This document shows, piece after piece, positions 1 through 7,562 of a DNA stretch of 11,324 bases (its first letter is position 1; each line of letters begins with the position of its first letter). Origin of the DNA: Polaromonas sp. YR568 (GTDB lineage: Bacteria; Pseudomonadota; Gammaproteobacteria; Burkholderiales; Burkholderiaceae); the NCBI GenBank assembly GCA_945871335.1, contig CAMBWM010000060.1, forward strand, positions 1-11,324, given 5' to 3'. The notes below the pieces were generated by a model. It made no database searches. It saw only the letters and a list, made by a program, of their open reading frames with translations, and had not been told where the DNA came from. The translations under genes were made by a program, and so were the position numbers.

Positions 1-32
1 CCCTGCAAATATTTAAAGCCCGCAATTCGCTG

Positions 33-794
33 TCAGTGGTTGCCGGGCCGGGTGCTACAGACTTTGCAGCCGGGTGCGCGCCGGGTGCCAATTTCGCTCC
101 AGCGCATGTGCAGTGCGTCCAGCATCAACAGCCGTCCAGCCAATGACTCGCCGGCACCGCAGAGCAACTTGAGTGCCTCTGCAGCCTGCATGCTGCCAAT
201 GATGCCCACCAGAGGTGCAAATACGCCCATGGTCGCGCACTGGGTTTCCTCAGGGGCCTCTTCTTCAGGAAACAGACAGGCATAGCAGGGGGACAGGGGC
301 TCGCGCGTGTCAAAAACCGACACCTGTCCATCCATGCGCAGTGCTGCGCCTGAGATCAGCGGCTTGCCGTGTTGTACGCAGGCCTTGTTGATGGCATGGC
401 GGGTTTGAAAATTGTCGGTGCAGTCGAGCACCACGTCGGCCGCCTGTACCCAGGTGTGCAGCGCCTGGCCTTCAGCTCTGGCAGTGATTGCCGTGACAGC
501 AACGTCCGGGTTAATCTGGCCAATCGCTGCGGCGATCGAGTCGGCCTTGAACGTACCCACGCGCGCCAAGGTGTGGGCAATTTGCCGTTGTAAATTGGTG
601 GCATCAACGCGGTCATGGTCCACCACCGTGATGCGGCCGACACCGGCGCTGCCCAGGTACAAAGCCGCCGGAGAGCCAAGGCCTCCTGCGCCGATGACCA
701 GGGCATTGGCGGCCAGCAGGCGAGCCTGACCCTCAACACCGATTTCTTCGAGCAGGATATGCCGCGAGTAACGCAGCAGCTGGGAGTCGTTCAT
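33..794 (-). CDS. moeB: MoeB/ThiF/HesA-family adenylyltransferase (253 aa)
   Basis: An E1-like enzyme that uses ATP to adenylate the C-terminal glycine of a ubiquitin-like sulfur carrier, MoaD for molybdopterin or ThiS for thiamine. Visible are the glycine-rich nucleotide loop GAGGLG (residues 35-40), the ATP/Mg patch D59...NLQRQ (67-71), the DCTDNF segment (124-129) with R132 after it, two zinc-type pairs C170/C173 and C243/C246, and C186 at the position of the conserved cysteine of E. coli MoeB. The length is that of the short MoeB/ThiF form without a fused rhodanese domain. The start is set at the ATG at 794, which gives the usual MNDSQLLRYSRH opening; a GTG three codons upstream (803) is also in frame. 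Neither has a clear ribosome-binding site. It lies 38 bases after ctpA on the same strand and is probably co-transcribed with it. The MoeB versus ThiF substrate cannot be decided, because no moaD, moaE or thiS gene is in the window. Confidence 0.85.
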   Translation of the reverse strand: MNDSQLLRYSRHILLEEIGVEGQARLLAANALVIGAGGLGSPAALYLGSAGVGRITVVDHDRVDATNLQRQIAHTLARVGTFKADSIAAAIGQINPDVAVTAITARAEGQALHTWVQAADVVLDCTDNFQTRHAINKACVQHGKPLISGAALRMDGQVSVFDTREPLSPCYACLFPEEEAPEETQCATMGVFAPLVGIIGSMQAAEALKLLCGAGESLAGRLLMLDALHMRWSEIGTRRAPGCKVCSTRPGNH

Positions 795-832
795 GGCAGG
801 CACAAGGCTGCGGGCTTGGCCGGTTTTGGCGA

Positions 833-2266
833 TCAGTCTTCTTTTTTCTCTGCCTTGCGCTCGACCATGGTCTTGCTGGTCACGACCGGGCGGCCCTTGA
901 GATGGTTGAGAGCCTGCATCAGCGGAAAGTCCTTATCGCTGCCGAACTCGGGCGGACGGCGTTGCTCTGGGGATTTACGCGACTCTTCTTCAAGTCGCTT
1001 CATAGCTTCTTCGCGGGCCTTTTCACGGGCCGGGTCTTTGGCCTCAGCGCCCTGGCCGCTGTTGAGGTGTTTTTCCAGGTCGGCTTCGCGCGTGCGCAAG
1101 GCAGCAAAGGGGCTGCCTTCTAAGGTTTCATCGACCATCCTGTCCGGAATAATGCCCTTGGCCTGAATGGATTTGCCACTGGGCGTGTAATACCGTGCGG
1201 TGGTGAGTTTCAGACCTGTGTCCGGTCCCAGCGGACGCACCGTCTGCACCGAGCCCTTGCCAAAGGTTTGGTTGCCCATGATGATGGCGCGCTTGTGGTC
1301 TTGCAGTGCGCCGGCCACGATTTCACTGGCCGAAGCTGAGCCTTCGTTGACCAGCACCACCAGGGGCACTGATTTGAGTGCAGCGGGCAGGCGCTTGAGC
1401 GGATCGGCACCGCGGCGTGCATAAAACTCCGGCGATGCTTTGTAAGTGAATTTACTTTCTGCTAACTGGCCGTTGGTGGACACCACAGTCACGTTCTCAG
1501 GTAAAAAAGCCGCTGACACGGCGACAGCCGCATCAAGCAGGCCGCCCGGGTCGTTGCGCAGGTCCAGCACCAAGCCTTTGAGCTTAGGCTCTTGCTTGTA
1601 AATTTGCTCAAGTTTGGTAACGAAGTCTTCGACAGTGCGCTCCTGGAACTGGCTCAGTCGGATCCAGGCATAGCCGGGCTCAACCACTTTGCTGCGCACA
1701 GATTGCGTACGGATTTCTTCGCGCGTTATCGACACCGGGAAAGTACGGTTCTCGTCTTTGCGGAAAATGGTCAACAAGACCTTGGTCTTGGGCTCACCGC
1801 GCATTTTTTTGACAGCCTCATTGAGGGAAAGTCCCTTGACAAAGGAGTCATCAATTTTGGTGATCAGGTCGTTGGGCTTGAGGCCGGCACGGTCTGCAGG
1901 CGAGCCCTCGATCGGGGAGACCACCTTGACCAGGCCGTCTTCTTGGCTGATTTCAATGCCGACGCCGACAAAACGGCCGGTCGTGCCTTCACGGAATTCT
2001 TTGAAGGACTTTTTGTCAAAATAAACCGAGTGCGGGTCCAGGCTGGCGACCATGCCTGAGATGGCGTCTGTGATGAGTTTTTTATCGTCAACCGGCTCGA
2101 CGTAGTCGCTTTTGACCATGCCGAATACCGCAGCAAGTTGTTGCAACTCCTCCAGAGGCAAGGGGGTCATAGCGCCCCTGGCAACAGCTTGCAACTGGAC
2201 GGTCGTCAGCGCGCCGGCCATGGCACCGACTGCGATCCAGCCACAGATCTTTAATTTCTGACCCAT
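833..2266 (-). CDS. ctpA: C-terminal processing peptidase, S41 family (CtpA/Prc type)
   Basis: A periplasmic serine protease of the carboxyl-terminal processing family (MEROPS S41), which in relatives trims or degrades envelope proteins and controls peptidoglycan hydrolases. In the numbering of the ATG start, residues 5-27 form a basic-then-hydrophobic export or anchor segment. A PDZ domain follows (about 98-170, with GVGIEIS and SPADRAGLKPND). The S41 core carries GSASASEI (309-316) and FGKGSVQ (335-341), giving the Ser312/Lys337/Gln341 set with the spacing known from Bacillus CtpB. A Lys/Glu/Arg-rich tail (about 405-440) is probably helical or flexible. The start is the ATG at 2266, because AGGG lies seven bases upstream; a GTG two codons earlier is too close to that site. 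The gene follows gpmA after 136 bases and precedes moeB by 38 bases. Confidence 0.95.
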   Translation of the reverse strand: MGQKLKICGWIAVGAMAGALTTVQLQAVARGAMTPLPLEELQQLAAVFGMVKSDYVEPVDDKKLITDAISGMVASLDPHSVYFDKKSFKEFREGTTGRFVGVGIEISQEDGLVKVVSPIEGSPADRAGLKPNDLITKIDDSFVKGLSLNEAVKKMRGEPKTKVLLTIFRKDENRTFPVSITREEIRTQSVRSKVVEPGYAWIRLSQFQERTVEDFVTKLEQIYKQEPKLKGLVLDLRNDPGGLLDAAVAVSAAFLPENVTVVSTNGQLAESKFTYKASPEFYARRGADPLKRLPAALKSVPLVVLVNEGSASASEIVAGALQDHKRAIIMGNQTFGKGSVQTVRPLGPDTGLKLTTARYYTPSGKSIQAKGIIPDRMVDETLEGSPFAALRTREADLEKHLNSGQGAEAKDPAREKAREEAMKRLEEESRKSPEQRRPPEFGSDKDFPLMQALNHLKGRPVVTSKTMVERKAEKKED

Positions 2267-2273
2267 ACACACA

Positions 2274-2277
2274 CCCT
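2274..2277 (-). promoter_or_regulatory. Ribosome-binding site of ctpA
   Basis: AGGG on the minus strand, seven bases before the ATG at 2266. It favours that start over the GTG at 2272, which would leave almost no spacing. Confidence 0.5.
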
Positions 2278-2341
2278 GGTTGGCCTTGCTTCAGGCATTT
2301 CGGCAACACATGTTACGCACACCCCAGCAGGAATCTCGAAC

Positions 2342-2347
2342 AATATA
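2342..2347 (-). promoter_or_regulatory. Possible -10 element for ctpA
   Basis: TATATT on the minus strand matches five of six bases of the sigma-70 -10 consensus and lies about 75 bases before the ctpA start. Seventeen bases upstream the sequence is ATGCAA, only three of six matches to a -35 box. That hexamer falls inside the inverted repeat at 2356-2389, so a protein bound there could affect this promoter. This is inference from motif matching only. Confidence 0.25.
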
Positions 2348-2355
2348 CACCTTGG

Positions 2356-2389
2356 CGGCCCTACTTGCATCGACTTGCAAGTATGGCCG
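2356..2389. repeat. Imperfect inverted repeat between gpmA and ctpA
   Basis: On the plus strand CGGCC, an unpaired C, TACTTGCA, a six-base loop TCGACT, TGCAAGTA, an unpaired T, then GGCCG. Thirteen base pairs form with one C/T mismatch. It starts 13 bases after the gpmA stop codon, where a transcription terminator or a 3'-end stabilising hairpin would be expected, but no run of T follows it on either strand. A factor-dependent end, an RNA-stabilising structure or an operator all remain possible. Confidence 0.55.
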
Positions 2390-2402
2390 GACTAAAGTTG
2401 TT

Positions 2403-3146
2403 TCAGACGCCGCCGTGGCTGGCAACCGCCGCGGCTGCTTTGGCAATGGCCTGAGCGTCGCCCAGGTAGTAGTGGCGGATCGGCTGCAAATCCGCGTCCA
2501 GTTCATAAACCAGGGGGATGCCGTTGGGTATGTTCAGCCCCACGATGTCTTCGTTGGAAACGTTGTCCAGGTACTTGATCAGCGCCCGAATTGAGTTGCC
2601 GTGTGCAGACACCACAATGCGTTTGCCCAACTTGATGGCAGGCGCCATGGATTCGTTCCAAAAAGGCAGCACGCGGGCGACCGTGTCTTCCAGGCACTCA
2701 GTCAGGGGCACTTGGTCGGGTTGCAGTTTGGCGTAGCGCGGGTCTTGGCGCTCGCAACGCGCGTCGTCTGAGCCCAGTGCAGGCGGCGGGGTGTCGTAGC
2801 TGCGGCGCCAGGCCAGCACCTGGGCGTCGCCGTATTTTTGAGCCATTTCGGCTTTGTTCAGGCCCTGCAGCGCGCCGTAGTGACGCTCGTTGAGCCGCCA
2901 GCTGTGCACCACCGGCAGCCAGGTGCGCCCCATTTCGTCCAGCACATGCCAGAGAGTGCGCGTGGCTCTTTGGAGCACGCTGGTGTAGGCCAGGTCAAAG
3001 TCGTAGTTTTCTGCCTTGAGCAACTTGCCGGCGCTCAGAGCCTGGTCAATGCCATTGGGCGTCAGGTCCACATCGGTCCAGCCCGTGAACCGGTTTTCAA
3101 GGTTCCAAGTGGACTCGCCGTGACGGATAAGCACTAATTTGTACAT
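2403..3146 (-). CDS. gpmA: 2,3-bisphosphoglycerate-dependent phosphoglycerate mutase
   Basis: Interconverts 3-phosphoglycerate and 2-phosphoglycerate in glycolysis and gluconeogenesis, in the cytoplasm, through a phosphohistidine intermediate. The 247 residues show the RHGES signature with the acceptor His9, R60, E87 in NERHYG as proton donor, and H182 in AHGNSIRAL; the offset from the E. coli GpmA catalytic residues (His11, Arg62, Glu89, His184) is a constant two. Full family length. The ATG at 3146 starts the protein directly at [10 protein letters not shown], so no other start fits, although the upstream bases hold no strong ribosome-binding site. It is transcribed away from the rhodanese gene and leads into ctpA. 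The same neighbourhood in gammaproteobacteria carries the unrelated cofactor-independent mutase (see findings). Confidence 0.97.
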   Translation of the reverse strand: MYKLVLIRHGESTWNLENRFTGWTDVDLTPNGIDQALSAGKLLKAENYDFDLAYTSVLQRATRTLWHVLDEMGRTWLPVVHSWRLNERHYGALQGLNKAEMAQKYGDAQVLAWRRSYDTPPPALGSDDARCERQDPRYAKLQPDQVPLTECLEDTVARVLPFWNESMAPAIKLGKRIVVSAHGNSIRALIKYLDNVSNEDIVGLNIPNGIPLVYELDADLQPIRHYYLGDAQAIAKAAAAVASHGGV

Positions 3147-3265
3147 GGGATAGTTCGTAAAAAGGGCAGAAAAAACGAGGTGTTAAACAGCTGGAAAAAT
3201 TTTCTTAGAACGTCGGTTTAGGGGTCTTGCCAACTGGCCGGCTGCGCCAGTCTTGCCCTGCATTC

Positions 3266-3271
3266 TAAAAT
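3266..3271 (+). promoter_or_regulatory. Possible -10 element of the rhodanese-grxC-secB-gpsA operon
   Basis: TAAAAT, five of six matches to the -10 consensus, lies 43 bases before the rhodanese start in the divergent spacer 3147-3314. The sequence at -35 spacing is a poor match. I found no clear promoter for gpmA on the opposite strand of this spacer. Confidence 0.3.
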
Positions 3272-3302
3272 CACTCTTTAACTGCCCTGTGGCGCAACAC
3301 TC

Positions 3303-3308
3303 AAAAGG
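3303..3308 (+). promoter_or_regulatory. Ribosome-binding site for the TTG start of the rhodanese gene
   Basis: AAAAGG, six bases before the TTG at 3315. The good spacing is the main reason for accepting a rare TTG start. Confidence 0.5.
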
Positions 3309-3314
3309 TTCAAA

Positions 3315-3725
3315 TTGAAATTTCTCATCGACAACTGGATGCTGATTTCTGTCGCACTTGCTTCTGGCGGGATGCTCCTGTGGCCCCTGATTGCCGAGAG
3401 CGCCTCGGCCGGCAAGCTGAGCCCAACGGCTGCCGTTCAACTCATCAACCGTGAAAAGGCGGTGGTGATCGACGTGGGCGAACCGCATGAATTTGCTACC
3501 GGCCACGTTGGCGGCTCCAAAAATATTCCCTTTGGTCAACTCGAAGAAAAACTGCCTGGCCTGGTCAAAAACAAGGCCTTGCCCGTGATTCTGGTGTGCC
3601 CGCTGGGCGCGCGTGCCGGTCGTGCGGTGGCGGTTGCCAAAAAAATGGGCTATGAGCAGGCTCAAAGCCTGGGCGGCGGGCTCAAATCATGGCGTGAAGC
3701 CAATCTTCCAGTTGAAAAAGCCTGA
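3315..3725 (+). CDS. Membrane-anchored single-domain rhodanese (YibN-like)
   Basis: A rhodanese-fold sulfurtransferase candidate of 136 residues. Residues 8-27 form one hydrophobic N-terminal helix, so the enzyme domain (about 35-134) is tethered to the membrane. The candidate persulfide cysteine is C95 in the loop CPLGAR (95-100), followed by the family-typical GGLKSW (121-126) near the end. The usual D-V-R-E motif reads DVGE (53-56), so an arginine is missing. It begins at TTG (3315) with AAAAGG six bases upstream; starting there gives the full membrane helix. It is the first gene of the group and ends 20 bases before grxC. Position and architecture match E. coli yibN, which heads yibN-grxC-secB-gpsA. 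The physiological sulfur donor and acceptor are unknown; the family assignment is strong, the activity is inferred. Confidence 0.88.
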   Translation: MKFLIDNWMLISVALASGGMLLWPLIAESASAGKLSPTAAVQLINREKAVVIDVGEPHEFATGHVGGSKNIPFGQLEEKLPGLVKNKALPVILVCPLGARAGRAVAVAKKMGYEQAQSLGGGLKSWREANLPVEKA

Positions 3726-3732
3726 AAAAGAC

Positions 3733-3737
3733 AGGAG
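3733..3737 (+). promoter_or_regulatory. Ribosome-binding site of grxC
   Basis: AGGAG, eight bases before the ATG at 3746; it fixes this start. Confidence 0.6.
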
Positions 3738-3745
3738 CTCTGAAT

Positions 3746-4006
3746 ATGCCTACCGTCAAGATTTACACCACCGGCACCTGCCCCTACTGCCTTCAGGCCA
3801 AAGCCTTGCTCAAGCAGCGCGGCGTTGCCGAACTCGAAGAAATCCGTGTGGACCTGTTGCCCGGCCAGCGCGAAACCATGATGCAGATCACCGGCCGGCG
3901 CACCGTACCCCAGATTTTTATCGGGCAAACCCATGTGGGCGGCTGTGACGACCTGGTCGCGCTGGACGGCCGTGGCGGCTTGCTGCCATTGCTTGCCGCG
4001 GCTTGA
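3746..4006 (+). CDS. grxC: Glutaredoxin 3 (dithiol type)
   Basis: A small cytoplasmic thiol-disulfide oxidoreductase reduced by glutathione, supplying electrons to disulfide-reducing enzymes and removing glutathione from proteins. The 86 residues show the dithiol active site CPYC (12-15), the cis-proline loop TVP (53-55) and the glutathione-binding GGCDDL (65-70), in the order and spacing of the GrxC family and at its usual length. A clear ribosome-binding site precedes the ATG. It follows the rhodanese gene by 20 bases and precedes secB by 89 bases, so it is probably translated from the same message as the rhodanese. Confidence 0.95.
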   Translation: MPTVKIYTTGTCPYCLQAKALLKQRGVAELEEIRVDLLPGQRETMMQITGRRTVPQIFIGQTHVGGCDDLVALDGRGGLLPLLAAA

Positions 4007-4029
4007 GACTCCCACGCCGTCCGGCCTGA

Positions 4030-4035
4030 GATAAT
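4030..4035 (+). promoter_or_regulatory. Possible internal -10 element before secB
   Basis: GATAAT, five of six matches to the -10 consensus, in the 89-base grxC-secB spacer, 60 bases before secB. It is part of the small palindrome GAGATAATCTC. The nearest good -35 (TTGAGA, 4003-4008) is 21 bases away, longer than the normal spacing, so a separate secB promoter is only a suggestion. Confidence 0.25.
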
Positions 4036-4095
4036 CTCCCGTCAGGGTCTTGAGTCGACCGACGTCTTACTTCATATCGTTTTTGAAAGAGCACC

Positions 4096-4554
4096 ATGGC
4101 AGAAGCCAATCTTGAACCGGTTTTTCAGATTCAGCGCGTTTACCTTAAGGACGTTTCGCTGGAGCAGCCCAATTCCCCCGAAATCCTGCTGCAGACTGAG
4201 CAACCCAACGTGGACATCCAGCTTGGGGTAGAAACCAAGCCGGTGGCAGACGGTTTGTATGAGGTCACTGTGACCGCCACCGTTCACACCAAGATCCAAG
4301 ATAAGACGGTCTTCATGGTTGAAGCCAAGCAAGCCGGCATTTTTGAAGTGCGCAACATCGATGCCGAGCAGCTTGGCTCAATCTTAGGCATTGCCTGCCC
4401 GCAGATTGTTTACCCCTATCTGCGCGGCAACGTAGCGGACGTGATTCAGCGCGCAGGCTTTCCGCCTGTGCATCTGGCCGAAATTAACTTCCAGGCCATG
4501 TACCAGCAGCAGGTCGAAGCTGCCAGCCAGGCTGCTCCCCAGACCATTGCATAA
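4096..4554 (+). CDS. secB: Protein-export chaperone SecB
   Basis: A cytoplasmic, tetrameric chaperone that holds preproteins unfolded and passes them to SecA for Sec-dependent export. The 152 residues fit the family: [14 protein letters not shown] (10-23) in the first strand, a central region of alternating strands with EVTVTATV (56-63), and the conserved C-terminal block [16 protein letters not shown] (98-113) followed by [16 protein letters not shown] (121-136). The ATG at 4096 has only a weak purine-rich stretch upstream. It is flanked by grxC and gpsA, as in E. coli. SecB is found mainly in proteobacteria, which agrees with the taxonomic placement. Confidence 0.97.
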   Translation: MAEANLEPVFQIQRVYLKDVSLEQPNSPEILLQTEQPNVDIQLGVETKPVADGLYEVTVTATVHTKIQDKTVFMVEAKQAGIFEVRNIDAEQLGSILGIACPQIVYPYLRGNVADVIQRAGFPPVHLAEINFQAMYQQQVEAASQAAPQTIA

Positions 4555-4607
4555 ACATTGAACGCCGCCCTGCACACCGTTCGGGCAACTCCTGGGGGCA
4601 ACGCGGT

Positions 4608-5639
4608 ATGAAAATCTGCGTCTTGGGTGCCGGAGCTTGGGGCACAGCGCTGGCTGTATCGGCCAGCAGCCAGACCCACACGCAGCATGTGATCAAGCTT
4701 TGGGCGCGCGATCCGGCGCTGGTCAGTGCCATGCAAAGCACCCGGCAAAACCAGCGTTATCTGCCGGGTATCGCACTGCCCGAGGCCCTGCAAGTGGCCG
4801 GCGGCACAGCGAGCTCCTTAGAGGCGACTGTGGCCGGACAGGACCTGGTCATCATCGCCACCCCCATGGCCGGGCTGCGCAGTGTATTGCTGTGCTTGCA
4901 GGCGGCCAAAGTACGCGCGCCTGTGGTCTGGTTGTGCAAGGGCTTTGAGTCGCCAGACGAGAAGGCCCCGGACGAGGGCGGCTTGCTGGCCCATGAAATT
5001 TGTGCGCAGATTGCACCCGAGCTGGTAGCGGGCGTGCTCAGCGGGCCGAGTTTTGCGCGCGAAGTTGCGCTGGGCCAGCCTACCGCGCTGGTGGCGGCCA
5101 GCGAGCATGCCGCCGTGCGAGACGCTCTGGTAGCGGCTTTTCACCGGCCGACCTTGCGCGTCTACGCCAGCCAGGACATGGTCGGTGTTGAGGTGGGCGG
5201 CGCTGTTAAAAATGTGCTGGCGATAGCCAGCGGCTTTTGTGACGGCCTGCAACTCGGGCTCAATGCGCGGGCCGCTTTGGTCACCCGCGGCCTGGCCGAA
5301 ATGACCCGTCTGGGTGTGGCGTTGGGTGCGCGTGCCGACACCTTTACCGGCTTGTCGGGTTTGGGCGATTTAGTACTGACTGCCACTGGTGATCTCAGCC
5401 GCAATCGACAGGTCGGTGTTCTGCTGGCCCAGGGTCAGACACTGGCGCAGGCCGTGGCCAGCCTGGGCCATGTGGCTGAAGGTGTTTACTGCGCGCGAAC
5501 GGTGGTGCAAAGGGCCCGTGCCCTGGGTGTTGAAATGCCGATTTCGCAGGCCGTGGTGGCCCTGCTGGACGGCCACCTGAGTGCGGCGCAGGCGGTGGCT
5601 TACTTGATGGGCCGCGACCCCACTGTCGAGCTCGGCTGA
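4608..5639 (+). CDS. gpsA: Glycerol-3-phosphate dehydrogenase [NAD(P)+]
   Basis: Reduces dihydroxyacetone phosphate to sn-glycerol-3-phosphate with NAD(P)H in the cytoplasm, providing the backbone for phospholipids. Of 343 residues, the N-terminal Rossmann domain carries [10 protein letters not shown] (7-16); K111 in CKGFE and SGPSFA (145-150) line the active-site cleft. The C-terminal helical domain has [10 protein letters not shown] (200-209) with catalytic-type K201, GLGDLVLT (251-258) with D254, and the substrate-phosphate segment SRNRQVG (264-270). Family length is normal. The ATG at 4608 lies 53 bases after secB; a G-rich stretch about nine bases upstream is a weak ribosome-binding site. 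It is the last plus-strand gene of this group, ending 10 bases before the convergent panC stop. Confidence 0.96.
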   Translation: MKICVLGAGAWGTALAVSASSQTHTQHVIKLWARDPALVSAMQSTRQNQRYLPGIALPEALQVAGGTASSLEATVAGQDLVIIATPMAGLRSVLLCLQAAKVRAPVVWLCKGFESPDEKAPDEGGLLAHEICAQIAPELVAGVLSGPSFAREVALGQPTALVAASEHAAVRDALVAAFHRPTLRVYASQDMVGVEVGGAVKNVLAIASGFCDGLQLGLNARAALVTRGLAEMTRLGVALGARADTFTGLSGLGDLVLTATGDLSRNRQVGVLLAQGQTLAQAVASLGHVAEGVYCARTVVQRARALGVEMPISQAVVALLDGHLSAAQAVAYLMGRDPTVELG

Positions 5640-5652
5640 GCCCGACGGCTTA
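5637..5652. terminator. Short hairpin spanning both stop codons of gpsA and panC
   Basis: TGAGCC, loop CGAC, GGCTTA: six pairs (one G-U in RNA). The left arm starts with the gpsA stop TGA, and the right arm ends with the panC stop read on the other strand. Placement between convergent genes suits a two-way transcription end, but the stem is short and only AATTT follows on the plus side, so an intrinsic terminator is not proven. Confidence 0.3.
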
Positions 5653-6501
5653 AATTTCGATGTTGTCGATCAGCCGGGTCATGCCCAGCTTGGCCGCGCC
5701 GAGCACCACCAGCGGATCGCTGGCCAATACTTCGTTTTGCGGCACCAGTAAATCACTGCGTCTGCGCACGCTCAGGTAGTCGGGTTTCCAGCCGCGCCGC
5801 GCCAGCGTTTGCATGGCGGCGGCTTCGAGCTCAGGCAATTGCGCCAATCGCGCGCCCTTGGCAGCCTGGCCCAGTGCTTTGAGGGCGATCAACAGCTGCA
5901 CGGCTTCTGCACGCTCAGTTGTACTCAGGTAGCTGTTGCGCGAGGACAGCGCCAGGCCGTCCTCCGCGCGCTGTGTTTCGCCGGCAATGATCTCTATGGG
6001 TAAGGCCAGTTGTTGCACCATGCGCTGCACTACCAGCACCTGTTGGTAGTCTTTTTTGCCGAAAGCCGCTACGCCCTCGGGCATGCCGGCAAAAACACAG
6101 GAAAAAAGTTTGAGCACAACGGTGCTGACCCCAATGAAAAAGCCGGGGCGAAAATGCCCTTCCAGAATGTCCGACAACTCCGAGGCCGGGTGTACCTTGT
6201 AGGTCTGCGGTTGAGGGTAGAGCTCTTTTTCGCGCGGTGCAAACAGCAGGTTGCAGCCGGCCGCCTCCAGGCGCTGGGCATCGGCGTCCAGCGTGCGAGG
6301 GTAGCTGTCAAAGTCTTCGTTCGGTGCGAATTGAAGGCGGTTGACAAAAATGCTGGAGACCGTCACGTCGCCCAAGGTACGTGCTTGTTTGACCAATGCA
6401 ATATGCCCGTCGTGCAGATTGCCCATGGTGGGCACAAAAGCCGGGCGCTTGAAGCCTTGCAGATGCCGACGCAGATCGGCAATGGTGTGAACGATATGCA
6501 T
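5650..6501 (-). CDS. panC: Pantothenate synthetase (pantoate--beta-alanine ligase)
   Basis: Joins pantoate and beta-alanine with ATP, via a pantoyl-adenylate, to make pantothenate, the precursor of coenzyme A; cytoplasmic. The 283 residues show the nucleotidyltransferase signature [10 protein letters not shown] (24-33, with H30 and H33), [13 protein letters not shown] (52-64), FGKKDYQQ (147-154) and the ATP loop [10 protein letters not shown] (184-193). Where many homologues have FVNPTQF, this one has FVNRLQF. The ATG at 6501 is preceded by AAGGA at the right distance and gives the usual family start; an open frame continues farther upstream but would overlap panB and add unrelated residues. 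It follows panB by 46 bases, probably as the last gene of the operon. That gap is AT-rich with a run of six T on the coding strand, not a convincing terminator. Confidence 0.97.
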   Translation of the reverse strand: MHIVHTIADLRRHLQGFKRPAFVPTMGNLHDGHIALVKQARTLGDVTVSSIFVNRLQFAPNEDFDSYPRTLDADAQRLEAAGCNLLFAPREKELYPQPQTYKVHPASELSDILEGHFRPGFFIGVSTVVLKLFSCVFAGMPEGVAAFGKKDYQQVLVVQRMVQQLALPIEIIAGETQRAEDGLALSSRNSYLSTTERAEAVQLLIALKALGQAAKGARLAQLPELEAAAMQTLARRGWKPDYLSVRRRSDLLVPQNEVLASDPLVVLGAAKLGMTRLIDNIEI

Positions 6502-6509
6502 GCAGAAAA

Positions 6510-6514
6510 TCCTT
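6510..6514 (-). promoter_or_regulatory. Ribosome-binding site of panC
   Basis: AAGGA on the minus strand, eight bases before the ATG at 6501. It decides this start against the longer upstream frame. Confidence 0.6.
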
Positions 6515-6547
6515 GCAGCGGGAGATATAAAAAATAGGGGTTGTGGC

Positions 6548-7444
6548 CTACCAGGCGTGCTGTGCGTCCACCGGAAAACTACCGTCCTTGACGGCACGCA
6601 CATAGGCCTCGATGGCGCCGCGCACGCTGCCACTGCCATCCATGAAGTTGCGCACAAAGCGTGGCATCTTACCCAGGTTGATACCTAGCATGTCGTGCAG
6701 CACCAGCACCTGGCCTGCGGTGTCCCGACCCGCGCCTATGCCGATGGTGGCGCAGCGTGAGAGCTCGGTAGTCAGCGCCGCAGCCACGGCCGCCGGCACC
6801 ATTTCAAGCACCAGCATGGAGGCGCCTGCGTCTTGCAACTCGAGTGCCTGCTGGCGCAGCAGCGTGGCGGCTTTGTCACCCCGGCCTTGCACCCGGTAGC
6901 CGCCCAGCGCGTGCACGGTCTGCGGCGTCAGCCCCAGGTGGGCGCAGACCGGAATGCCGCGCTCAACCAGAAAGCGCACGGTCTCAGTGGTCCAGCCGCC
7001 GCCTTCGAGCTTGATCATGTGCGCACCCGCCTGCATCAGCACGCTGGCGCTTCGCAGGGCTTGCTCGCGCGACTCCTGGTAGGTGCCAAAGGGCAGGTCG
7101 CCGATCAGCCAGGCAACGGCATGCGAGCGGCGCAGGCCGTTGGCTACGCATTCGGTGTGGTGCCGCATGGTCTCTAGCGACACGCCGACCGTGCTGCTCA
7201 GGCCCTGGCAGACCATGCCCAGAGAGTCGCCAACCAGGATGCATTCGACACCCGCGGCATCGGCAACGGCGGCGAAGGTCGCGTCATAGGCGGTGAGCAT
7301 GGTGATTTTTTCGCCCTGCTGATGCAGTTCGCGCAGGCGCGGCAAGCTCACGGGCTTGCGCTGCGAGGGTGTGGAAGCTGGCGGCAGGGTGCCGTAGGCA
7401 GAGGCCTGGCTGTCAGCAGGGGGTATGGATGCGGATGAACTCAT
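6548..7444 (-). CDS. panB: 3-methyl-2-oxobutanoate hydroxymethyltransferase
   Basis: First committed step of pantothenate synthesis: transfers a hydroxymethyl group from 5,10-methylenetetrahydrofolate to alpha-ketoisovalerate to give ketopantoate, in the cytoplasm. The 298-residue TIM barrel shows [10 protein letters not shown] (49-58), the metal-binding VGDSLG (71-76, D73), GDLPFGTY (115-122, D116), KLEGG (145-149), HLGLTPQ (169-175) and the catalytic-base region LVLEMVP (211-217, E214), then [14 protein letters not shown] (235-248). Residues 1-31 are a Ser/Pro/Ala-rich low-complexity extension before [10 protein letters not shown], where most homologues begin. GGGAG five bases before the ATG at 7444 supports the long start. 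It follows scpA by 118 bases and precedes panC. Confidence 0.97.
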   Translation of the reverse strand: MSSSASIPPADSQASAYGTLPPASTPSQRKPVSLPRLRELHQQGEKITMLTAYDATFAAVADAAGVECILVGDSLGMVCQGLSSTVGVSLETMRHHTECVANGLRRSHAVAWLIGDLPFGTYQESREQALRSASVLMQAGAHMIKLEGGGWTTETVRFLVERGIPVCAHLGLTPQTVHALGGYRVQGRGDKAATLLRQQALELQDAGASMLVLEMVPAAVAAALTTELSRCATIGIGAGRDTAGQVLVLHDMLGINLGKMPRFVRNFMDGSGSVRGAIEAYVRAVKDGSFPVDAQHAW

Positions 7445-7562
7445 GTTGGCTCCCGGATGCGCTGAGACTGTTCAGCTTACGCTTGAGTTGGCGGGTCGAA
7501 AAGCAAAAGAAATGGACTGTATCAGGACGTTGCCGGCCCGTGACCGGTGTGGCTTGTCGCAC

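Noticed and set aside
1..32. Transcription terminator after moeB
   Set aside because: The 32 bases hold an AT-rich patch but no inverted repeat I can support; the window ends too soon to judge.
615..1166. Plus-strand open frame covering the moeB start and the ctpA end
   Set aside because: Antisense to two real genes, no ribosome-binding site, low-complexity Ser/Arg product; a shadow of codon bias.
3183..3665. Minus-strand open frame opposite the rhodanese gene and running into the divergent spacer
   Set aside because: The rhodanese frame has a recognisable domain and conserved neighbours; the antisense product resembles no family I know.
33..3725. Functional pair of MoeB-like enzyme and rhodanese, as fused in eukaryotic MOCS3
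   Set aside because: The two genes are 2.5 kb apart on opposite strands, separated by ctpA and gpmA, and the rhodanese is membrane-anchored and tied by gene order to grxC-secB-gpsA instead. No moaD or thiS is present.
6529..6550. Terminator between panB and panC (TAGG/CCTA stem followed by six T on the minus strand)
   Set aside because: Only four standard base pairs with an eight-base loop, overlapping the panB stop codon; too weak to terminate, and panC has a good ribosome-binding site close behind, as expected inside an operon.
6502..6657. N-terminal extension of panC by 52 codons
   Set aside because: The extension overlaps panB, its residues match nothing in PanC, and AAGGA stands eight bases before the internal ATG at 6501.
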